Under the pieces are notes generated by a model. It was not told where the DNA came from. It did no database searches and worked only from the letters and a program-made list of their open reading frames with translations. A program made the translations under genes and the position numbers. Shown here piece after piece: positions 55,714 to 64,000 of a stretch of DNA of 64,000 nucleotides (its first letter is position 1; each line of letters starts with the position of its first letter). The stretch covers positions 7,192,001-7,256,000 of the forward strand of contig OZ023186.1 in assembly GCA_963995505.1 (NCBI GenBank), written 5' to 3'. Source of the DNA: Hypericum androsaemum. Lineage: Eukaryota > Streptophyta > Magnoliopsida > Malpighiales > Hypericaceae.

Positions 55714-58337
55714 TGTAATACCCAAACTTAAAATTATATAAATTTAACTATGTTAAGTCATTCGATGAATTAAAAATATACTATGTTGTAAAATAGCAAT
55801 GTAAATTCCTCATTGAAAATTTTTAAGAATGTGTTTAGATATAATTTGGTACCAATTTAATTGAGGTATTAAATAAAATTATAATTATGAACTTAATTGA
55901 CAAAATTAGGACTAGAATACAACTTAAATATCAAGTGATAAGATCAAGAAAAATGTGGCAAGTCCTTGAAATGCCCCAAAATACAATTCTCTCTACAAGA
56001 TAAGAATAGTTGGGTTGGTACTACCGTAAGTTCAATTCTAGCCATAGATAAATCAGAAAATAAAGAAAAAGATAAGCAAACCAAAATAAAAGAAAAGAAG
56101 AGATAAATCTCAATTGGAAAACAAGGAAAAAAAAAGGTAAGGATCGTGGCAGTTGAAAGATGAAGTTAAAAAGTAAAGAAAACGTGGCAACCTAAAATAA
56201 AGCCACCATAAAATAAATTGTATTTTAACATAAGAAGTTGGGGTAAACTTGGCTTCCTCAACTTCACGAAACTCACAGTAAAGAAACCAAAAAGAGGAGT
56301 GAGATAATGGTAAGATATAATATCAAAGGGATGATAAAAAGAGAGAGGATGATAAAGAGAGAGAGAGAGAGATTAGAGACTAACGAGGTTGAAAAAGAAC
56401 TCACTATGGTAAGCAAATCTTTAATAGTTTTATTTAAATTGTCAGAATATAATCACTATCTAATTATGGAATTAGTAAATCAGGCAGGAAATTAGTGAAG
56501 TGAAGGTTTGATTAAAATGATTCTAATTTGAAAACAGAAGGTAATTTGTTATTGAGATTTTGAATTGATTTAGAGCCACTACTTATGTTATATGGTGTAA
56601 TTCTACGACATAAGATAATTGAATATATTACAAAGTTCAAAGGATGTGGTTAGTTGGATGTTAGACTAATAAATTAATGACGATAACTAAATAATTTGCC
56701 CGGCTTATGATAGGTACAATTGAAAATAAAAGAAAAAGTTGAAGTAACGAGGTTGACAATCTTAGATTCATATATGTCTCAAGAAATTAGAATTAAGAAC
56801 CTTATTCAACTTGATCTAGAGGAAGCGACTACTGCTTAGGTAAGTTAATTAAATTAGAAAGTTTATATTGGGTAATATAGTAAGATGGAGAAAAATTGGT
56901 ATGCAAGTAATAAGCTAAGTGATCAGTTACTTAGAACCGTTCTATGAGTTTCCAAGTCTAGTTGATAAAAGTGGGGTTCGAAAAAGTAAACAATTTAAGG
57001 AAATCGTAGGTTGCAAGGACTTAAGTATTTGGTTTTGTAACTCTCGTTTGACAAACAAGAGTTTTAGATTTATTAATATTGAAGAGCGATATTTTAATAT
57101 GACAGGTTTGGAAATCGTATTTTCAGAACTATTGGAACTCATGAATCATGAAAATGTGGATTCGAAGTGGAGAAATTTGTGTATGAAAAGCAGACAATCT
57201 GTTCACATGGGAATCGAGTACAATCGGTAAACAAATAATATGTGACTCGTGCTTTCTTTGGCGTACTCTATTTATTTATCATATTTGAATATGGTATTTT
57301 GAGTGCATACTGTGCATTTGTTATATGAGCATATGGTATGACATTATGATTTGTGAAAGTTTGTTTAATCTGGCCCAGAGGGGCACTGGATATGTTTGAT
57401 ATATTTTGGGAGTCTATGAATTTGTTATGATATGAAAGTCTGTTATATGGATGGCTCGGCTCTGTGATATGGACGTCTAGTAGGCAGAGGTCTACCCGTG
57501 ACCAACCGGGGATGTTGGCATATGTGCACATATACTGAGGATACAATGGATTCTGATATGATCTGTTTGGCCGGCGGGGTTGGATTCTGATGGCGCCTTT
57601 GAGATATGGTATCCTCGTGTCGGAGTTGGAGTGACACTATCTAGAACTTGCCGAACGTTCGTCCAGTTTTGTGATTTAATTTTGGAATTATGTGTTTATG
57701 TGTCAAATTGCGTGACGGAATTGGACGTTGCGTAGTTTGCTCATGTTTTTGTGACTTTGTGATTATGTGCTATATTTGGTCATCTGGTAAGTATGATCTT
57801 TGAATAATGTACATCTCTGCATAATTCATTTGCCATATTAGTTATATGCATGTTTTAGGAATGTTTGTGCATTGAGTAGCTAAATAAATTGCGATGCATA
57901 TCTTATTTGTTTACTGGGTGTTCCAAAACACTCATCCCCCAACCCACCAGTTTTGCAGGAACTCGTACACGAGTTGTGTTGGCTCGGAGATCTACTCTGA
58001 TCGTACCAAGTCCGATTTTTTCTCCAGGACTTGCATCGAGGTCTCCAGTTTGTATTTTGCTCTTTCATCTAGAAGCTCCGTAGTCACAAGATTTACTTTG
58101 ATCTTGGGAATATTTAATTATTAAGAGTATATTAATTTTCTTTAATCGAACAAAGCTTGACAATTGGTTGTAAAATTTTGGTATTTAAAATGTAAGATAA
58201 TATAAGTTTTAGTTATAAGTTTAATGGTTTAAGATTTATAAGAATTAGAATAAGTTTGAGGCTGGCTAGATCTTTGTATGTGATTTAAGTAGTCAAAGTC
58301 TAGCGCTGGTCACCGACCACAGATTTGGGTCGTGACA
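55714..58337 (+). mobile_element. 2.6-kb solo LTR inserted in gag
   Basis: Starts TGTAATACCC and ends GGGTCGTGACA. It is flanked by a perfect CTCTA duplication (55709-55713 and 58338-58342), and removing it restores the host gag frame. No coding domain, primer site or second LTR lies inside, so I read it as a solo LTR left by recombination of a large gypsy element, possibly Tekay/Del-type by its length and ends. Small frames inside (such as 56,919-57,230) are not genes. Confidence 0.82.
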
Positions 58338-58342
58338 CTCTA

Positions 58343-59049
58343 TAAGGGGGATGGTTGATGCTGCCTCTAATGGATCCTTTTTTAGAAGAGAGAGAGATGA
58401 TGCCTACCACATCGTGGAAGAATTAGCAGCTACAAACATCCTTATGGCAAATGAGAGAGGAAGACAACATATTAGCCAGCAAAAGGGAGTGATTGATGTT
58501 GATGTTGCCTCCTCTATTCAAGCCCAATTGGCATTGTTGGCAAGAAAAGTGAACGATCTTAGCTTGAACAAAACCAATACGGCAGCCGTAAGGACGACTT
58601 GTGAAGTGTGTGGAAATGTTGGCCACGAGATGCAAGAATGTGCTATGATGAATACGAAAGTGGAGCAAGCACACTTCGTTGGTGGCCAAGGCCAAGGCCA
58701 AGGTCAAGGGGCAAATAGGATGGGAAATAACCCCTATTCCTCCACCTACAATCCGGGGTGGAGAAATCACCCAAACTTCTCTTGGAAGGGAGGAAATAGT
58801 GGCGAAAATATAGCGATGGTCCCTGATAAAGGACCTCCTCTTCGGTATCAACCTCAAGGGCCCCCTCCGGGTTTCCAACCACTTGCGTTCTTGACAGATA
58901 GAATCGGCGCTATGGAGGAGAAGTTTGAGAAGATGGATAAGTTTATGCACGGAGTTGGAGGTGTGGTTAGCCAACAAAGCCAAATTTTGGCAGCCATACA
59001 ACAACAAGGTGCACGGCAGAACAACTTGGAGCAAATTCTCAAGGGATAA
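58343..59049 (+). pseudogene. Athila-like gag, C-terminal part with zinc knuckle
   Basis: Continues the gag after the solo LTR. It carries a CCHC knuckle, CEVCGNVGHEMQEC, and a Gln/Gly-rich stretch followed by QSQILAAIQQQGARQNNLE. TAA ends it at 59049 and pol follows ten bases later in the same general reading. Confidence 0.88.
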
Positions 59050-59058
59050 GCTACCACG

Positions 59059-60861
59059 ATGCATATATTGGAGACTCAACTTGCAGAAATTGCAAAGGCG
59101 AGTTCCCATAGAGCTTCCGGCTCCCTGCCAAGCTCCATAGAAACAAATCCTCGAGGAAATGTGAATATAATTTCTTTGAGGAGTGGTAAGGAAATAGCTT
59201 CTCAAGAGGCAACCCGGAAGAACAATGACAATCCTATGGAAGCCAATGAGAAGGAGAAAGAAGTAGAGGCAGAGAGAGAGAGAAGTCCACCGGTTGAGAG
59301 TGCTGAAGAAGAAGTCTACGTGCCACCACCACTTAAAGCTCCTCGACTACCATTCCCTCAAAGAGTGAAGAAGAAGAATGTGATGGATGACAAGTTTATT
59401 GGCTTCATGGAGAAGATGAAGAACATCCAGATCCGTGTTTCTTTTCTTGAGATGTTGGATCAATTGCCGCAATACTCGAAGTTTCTCAAGGAACTCATCA
59501 CTAAAAAGAGGAAGTGGGAGGATGGGCAGACTGTGGCTCTAACGGCTAACTGTAGTTCTCTTGTCTCCCAGAATCTTCCAACGAAGTTAAAAGATCCTGG
59601 GAGTTTCTCTATCCCCTGTCTTGTTGGTGATGTGGAGTTTCCAAAGTGTTTGTGGAGTATCAACTTGATGCCTTTGTCCATCTTTCGGAAACTAGGCTTA
59701 AGTGAGGTGAAAGCAACATCGATGCTACTCCAATTGGCGGACCAAACCATAAAGAAGCCATTTGGGATCGTGGAGGATGTCCTGGTAAAGGTTGATAAAT
59801 TTATCTTCCCAGTGGACATTGTGGTGCTAGACTTTGTCGAGGATAAAAGTTGTCCATTAATTCTTGGACGGCCTTTCCTTAACATAGCCCATACTTATGT
59901 TGATGTGCATGGTGGAAGATTGATCCTTCGAGTAGGAGACGAAGAGGTGGTGTTTAAGATGTCTGATGCAATGCGTCACCCTCTTTATGAGGGCACGTGC
60001 ATGAAGATTGATCTGGTGGAGAGATGCGTCCATGATTTTGGCAAGGAGATCGTGGCAAGTATTGAGGATAAGATTCTTGAAGAGCAAGAAGTGGACAACT
60101 GTGAAGATTTTGAGGATGAAGATGGGAAGAAAAGTCTCCATGAGGATTTGGAGGTTAACTTGAAGTATCGCACTCCACCATCTGTTGTTAAGGCTCCAAA
60201 GTTGGAGTTAAAAGAATTACCCTCGCATTTGAGGTATGCGTTCTTGAAGGATGGAGGGAGACTCCTTATTATCATCTCCAACAAGCTCTCCAAGGAGGAA
60301 GAGGAGAAAGTGCTGAAAATTGTGAACAACCGGATTAACGCCATAGCTTGGCAAATATCCGATATCAAGGGGATAAGTCCTAAAATTGTGATGCATCATA
60401 TTCACATGGAAGAGGGAGCAAAACCGAGGGTGGATCGGCAAAGAAGATTGAATCCCAACATGAAAGATGTGGTAAAGAAGGAGGTGATCAAGCTGCTAGA
60501 GGCTGGAATTATTTACCCCATCTCCGATAGTGAATGGGTAAGCCCGATCCACTGTGTCCCGAAAAAGGGAGGAATGACTGTTGTGATCAATGATGAGGGC
60601 GAGCTCATCTCCACAAGAACGGTGATAGGATGGCGAGTGTGCGTTGACTATCGGAAGTTGAATGATGCCACACGTAAGGATCATTTTCCTCTGCCATTCA
60701 TTGATCAAATGTTGGAGAAAATTTCCGGGTATTCTCACTACTATTTTTTGGATGGGTACTCGGGCTATAACCAAATTGCAATATACTCAATAGATCAAGA
60801 GAAGACCTCTTTCACTTGTCCTTTTGGTATTTTGCCTATCGACGAATGCCTTTTGGATTGA
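59059..60861 (+). pseudogene. Athila-like protease and partial RT
   Basis: The protease region keeps INLMPLSIFRKLGL and CPLILGRPFL but lacks the DLGAS catalytic motif (KCLWS stands in its place). RT begins with AKPRVDRQRRLNP, then GIIYPISDSEWVSPIHCVPKK, WRVCVDYRKLN and HFPLPFIDQMLEK. A one-base deletion just after TCPFGI shifts the frame, so the listed frame ends at 60861 while RT homology (YRRMPFGLSCAPATL) continues to about 60,890. No YxDD is present. Confidence 0.88.
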
Positions 60862-61087
60862 GTTGTGCTCCCGCAACATTGCAACGATGTGTTGGCCCAT
60901 CCCACCATCGTCTTTTCATCGTGGGAGCAACCTTAGGTACTTGAATATCCGAGTGTTGGCTGCTTGCCTTCATATCTGGAAAAGTTTGTTGAATATCTTG
61001 AGTTTTTTCGAGTATCACTTCCTCCAATGAAAGTTTGTGACATGCTTGTTGTGGACTTTGCTGATAAGAATATACATGATGAGATGT

Positions 61088-61459
61088 CTAATCTAGAAGG
61101 TGAGAATCTTGTGAGGGTGAACTGTGGGTAGCTAGATCGCTTTTCTCTCTTTCAATAATGGTGTCAAGATCCATGTTGAAAGTGTTGGTAGGAGGATTAG
61201 GATTTTGTTGATTCAGAATGCTCCGGTTAGTATTCTGAATACTTTGATTTGTGGTGATGGTCAAGTTCCTAATAAGATCTTCCAACGGCTGGTGGGGATT
61301 GGATGCTTGTTGTTGAGGTGGTTCATAGAAATTGGCATATGGATCATGGTTACAATGGAACCCATCTCCATAGTTCACCACAGGATAGTCACTCCATCCA
61401 TCATAGTCTGGTTCAAGCGTAAAGGTTGGCAAACCTGCATATGAAGCTCTATTGAACAT
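61088..61459 (-). pseudogene. Athila-like gag N-terminus
   Basis: ATG 61459 (MFNRASYAGLPTF) follows the primer site. 123 codons rich in Asn, Gln and Pro stop at 61088; further coding-like sequence continues to about 60,905. No gag core domain is reached. Assigned by position. Confidence 0.6.
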
Positions 61460-61492
61460 AATAGGTTAGATCAATCAAATAATACATTTACC

Positions 61493-61510
61493 TTCCTGGC
61501 AACGGCGCCA
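61493..61510 (-). other. Athila-type primer-binding site (reverse strand)
   Basis: TGGCGCCGTTGCCAGGAA on the reverse strand, five bases from the LTR start at 61516. Confidence 0.88.
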
Positions 61511-61515
61511 AATTT

Positions 61516-62864
61516 TGATGAGCATGTCGAGGCCCCTCAAAATAAATCGATATTTCGCGGCTCGCAAACATCTAGTAAGCAAGGGAAGATACCGAGTTGG
61601 ATCCAAGGAGGAATGAATATTCAATTAACCTAATTATTTAAACAAAAGTAAAAAGGGGGTTTTGTGAGATTCAAAGTTATACAAAATCAATGAACACAAA
61701 AGAAAGATGTAGGAGTAGAGATCAATGAGAGAAAATGGTAGATTCGAGATTGGAATACCACGACAGGTTGGTTGATCACTAGATTATAAAAGATAATGTA
61801 ACCCATGTAGCAAGTAGGTGTAAATCTCCCGCAACCGCAAAGAGACCACAAACATCCAACAATCAACTAGCCAAACGACCATCTAACTAGTTGTTTATCA
61901 CCTAATAGACAGAATATTAACCGATTTCTATTCTATAAGATAATAGCATTAAGAACAGACGTTCCTACTCCTAGCGATTATACTCAAAACCTTGGTATCT
62001 ACAAACTAGCCTTACTTATTCCTAGTTAACTAATTTGGTAACGACCGTTCCTCCCTGAATTAACCTTGCTCCTAGTTAAATTGCTAAGTACAACTGCTAA
62101 TCAAGAATCAATGGCATATCAGTTCTAGAATAAACTCACAACCGTAAATCATTCAAGAACAAAAATAAGCACAAGAAAATAAATAAATACTACTAAGATA
62201 GATTAATAAAACCAAGATCCTCACAACTAAAACCTAGGTCTCCTCCCTCGAATTAACTTAGAGGTTTAGTTCCTCTTAGTCATAGCAAAATCAAAATAAG
62301 GTTTATGTTCTCTGGAATGAAAATGTGTCATTTAAAATAAGTCTAGAGACTTATATATAAGCCCTCCTAAGTGTAAAAATCTACAAAGGGTCATGCGAGA
62401 GTCCTCAGCGATGCAGAAAACTGAATTTCTAATTTGGCCCCGAGTATTCGTCAACAAAATCTGCCAGATCAGCTTTCAGTATTTTGGTTATAACTTCCTA
62501 TTCCGATCTCCGATTTAGGCGTTCTTTATATCCATGATAAGAGGAAAGAAAGATATTTGATTGTTTATCTAATAGGCATCATATAATTCGGCTCAGAACT
62601 TGACCAAAATGTCCTTCCAAGTCAGCTGTCCCTGCTAGCCTCCTTCTTCAAGTATAATTCTTTCCAAATTTGCCTCCTTTTCCTACAATTTAGCACAAAG
62701 AACCCATTAGTCACCCAAAACTCAAATATTTACTAAAACGATACTAAACTAAAGACAAGTCACCCAAAACTCAAATATTTACTAAAACGATACTAAACTA
62801 AAGACAAAGGTACAAAAATGACTCAAAATATTTTCAGTTTATTGCATATTTTAGACACACATCA
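61516..62864 (-). repeat. 5' LTR of inverted Athila-like element
   Basis: Runs TGATGAGC to ACACATCA on the + strand, about 1,349 bp, non-coding. The right boundary is set by TG/CA ends and by copia sequence starting directly afterwards. Confidence 0.75.
62710..62807. repeat. Perfect 49-bp tandem duplication
   Basis: Two identical 49-bp units (62710-62758 and 62759-62807) beginning GTCACCCAAAACTC, inside the Athila LTR. Confidence 0.95.
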
Positions 62865-64000
62865 ATAATCAAGTGTTCCCTTCACATAATGTAGAATCCT
62901 TTTTATCAGCTCGCAAGTGAGACTCTTTGAGCTCTTCAAAAAATCTGCTCACTAAGCCAACTCTATAAAAAATATCAGGTCTCATGCAGGTTAAATAGCG
63001 GAGATTGCCGATGATACATTTGTGTAGTATAGAATCAATAGGATCACCTTCTCCTTTCTTGGTCAATTTGACACTTTATTCAGTTGGTGTGACCTCGGGT
63101 TTGCAATCTGCCATGGAAATATTTGCAAGAATATCTCTAGCATACTTCGTCTGAGAAATAAAAATTCCATCATCTCTTCAATCAACTTCAATGCCCAAGA
63201 AATAAGCCATAAGGTTTAAATCAGTCATGTCAAACTCTTGAACAATTGAATTCTTAAATTCTTTCATTGTAGTAGCTTGGTTGTTTCATGTAACACAAGG
63301 TCATCAACGTATAGGCAAACAAATAGAACTCCTCCGTTAGAACCAGTTTTCACATAAAGAGTGTGTTCATAGGGGCACTTCGAAAAACCATGTTTCTGAA
63401 AATAAGCATCAATTGCGAATTCCATACTCGTGGCACTTGCTTCATGCCATAAAGTGATTTTCTCAACTTGTAAACTTTCTAACTCGTGTCCAGGAATAAC
63501 AAAACCCGGAGGTTGTTCAACGTAGATCTCCTTAACAAGATATCCATTGAGAAAAGAGGACTTTACGTCCATATGGTACAACTTCCACTTCTTTTGAGCC
63601 GCCAACGTAGATCTCCTCATCAAGATATCCATTGAGAAAAGTAATCTTACCATTTCAAGGCGAGCAACTGGAGCAAACACTTCATCATAATCAATCCCAT
63701 GTTGTTGCTTGCAACCCTTGGCGACAAGCCGAGCTTTATATTTCTCAAACTCTCCTTTTGTATTCTTCTTCTTTTTGAAAATCCATTTGACACTAATATC
63801 TTTATGTCTCTCAAGAAGAGTTAAAAGATTCCAACTTTTGTTCTTTTCAATTGCTTTAATTTCTTCGGTCATTGCCTTTTTCCAAACTTCTTTATCGCAT
63901 GCATTTTCAAAACTTAAAGTGTCAAATCCTGCAAAAAGGCAAAATAAAGTAAATTCATCCAAGTCAAGTCTTTGTGTCGTTCTATAGAGATCATCAATCC
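62865..64000 (-). mobile_element. Ty1/copia pol fragment running off right edge
   Basis: Reverse-strand RT (63,264-63,962) with KARLVAKGCKQQHGIDYDEVFAPVARLE, VKSSFLNGY, VEQPPGF and the YVDD site in VCLYVDDLVL. After frame breaks comes an RNase H connection region (IGNLRYLTCMRPDIFY; 62,869-63,066). The element continues beyond the window, its 3' part is cut at the Athila LTR, and a local duplication lies within RT. Confidence 0.9.
63264..63962 (-). pseudogene. Copia RT with internal duplication
   Basis: RVT_2-type reverse transcriptase, 232 codons, starting within EACDKEVWKKAM-type sequence. About 11 extra codons (SMDILMRRST region) sit between ARLEMVRLL and LAAQKKWKL. They come from a second copy, in another frame, of the nearby LNGY-coding sequence. 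The reading after PPGFVIPGHE is also disturbed, so the enzyme is unlikely to work. Confidence 0.85.

Larger units (their letters stand above)
53385..60890 (+). mobile_element. Athila-like Ty3/gypsy element, truncated in RT
   Basis: 5' LTR, tRNA-Asp primer site, gag and the start of pol in order. Gag is interrupted by a solo LTR (55,714-58,337). Pol stops being recognisable near 60,890, just after the RLSCAPATLQRC part of RT, where an inverted second element begins. No integrase or 3' LTR is present. Confidence 0.9.
60890..62864 (-). mobile_element. Second Athila-like element, inverted, 5' end only
   Basis: Reverse strand: LTR (61516-62864), tRNA-Asp primer site (complement of 61493-61510), then a gag start at 61459. 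It meets the plus-strand Athila element near 60,890 in tail-to-tail fashion, so both are truncated at the same junction. Confidence 0.82.

Noticed and set aside
56919..57230. 103-codon frame inside the solo LTR
   Set aside because: Lies within LTR sequence and shows no protein family resemblance.

Overview
This window is nuclear DNA from a flowering plant, and specifically a eudicot. Evidence: genes with spliced GT-AG introns, a DET1 photomorphogenesis gene, a TIR-NBS-LRR (TNL) resistance gene (a class largely absent from monocots), a nuclear copy of plastid DNA, and dense Ty1/copia, Ty3/gypsy, LINE and Mutator-like elements. I cannot name the species from sequence alone.

Left arm (1-15,300). 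DET1 enters from the left edge without its first exon; ten exons run to the stop at 4405. Immediately downstream is a 1.36-kb Pack-MULE (4995-6351) with about 300-bp terminal inverted repeats and a perfect 9-bp target duplication, carrying a captured GC-rich exon of a glycine-rich protein. A five-exon TNL gene follows (6747-11143). Its TIR catalytic glutamate is a glutamine, and an in-frame TAG cuts off the last 67 codons of its C-JID domain. Then come a decayed plastid insertion (trnG, trnfM and rps14 in plastid order) and a second MULE-like element sharing the same TIR family.

Middle (15,300-42,700). A partial second DET1 copy (15,300-16,896, exons 6-9 plus part of 10) is cut by a reverse-strand copia element (16,897-21,526). 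After a heavily decayed copia (about 22,200-27,560) lies a tandem satellite (28,761-32,180; about 180-bp subunits, about 535-bp period) containing an 890-bp pyrimidine-rich array. A LINE ORF1 remnant is split by a gag-only copia element (33,047-40,999), which itself contains a young, nearly complete gypsy element (34,387-39,868). Both nested insertions have perfect 5-bp target duplications. A further MULE (41,759-42,468) with a perfect 9-bp duplication and a CCT-rich core sits inside a field of degenerate hairpin repeats.

Right arm (42,700-64,000). Five exons of a homogentisate solanesyltransferase-like UbiA prenyltransferase (45,013-46,397) are the only other host gene-like sequence, and they look truncated at both ends. 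The rest is transposons: a LINE RNase H remnant, a second gag-only copia with a split LTR (48,919-51,473), an Athila-like gypsy element (LTR, tRNA-Asp PBS, gag, pol; 53,385 to about 60,890) whose gag holds a 2.6-kb solo LTR, a second Athila-like 5' end in inverted orientation (about 60,890-62,864), and a copia pol fragment running off the right edge.

Only DET1 and the TNL look like potentially working host genes. The remainder records repeated insertion, duplication and gene capture. The most unusual items are the TIR Glu-to-Gln change, the intact ORF in the Pack-MULE, the pol-less copia family seen twice, and the satellite with its embedded pyrimidine array.
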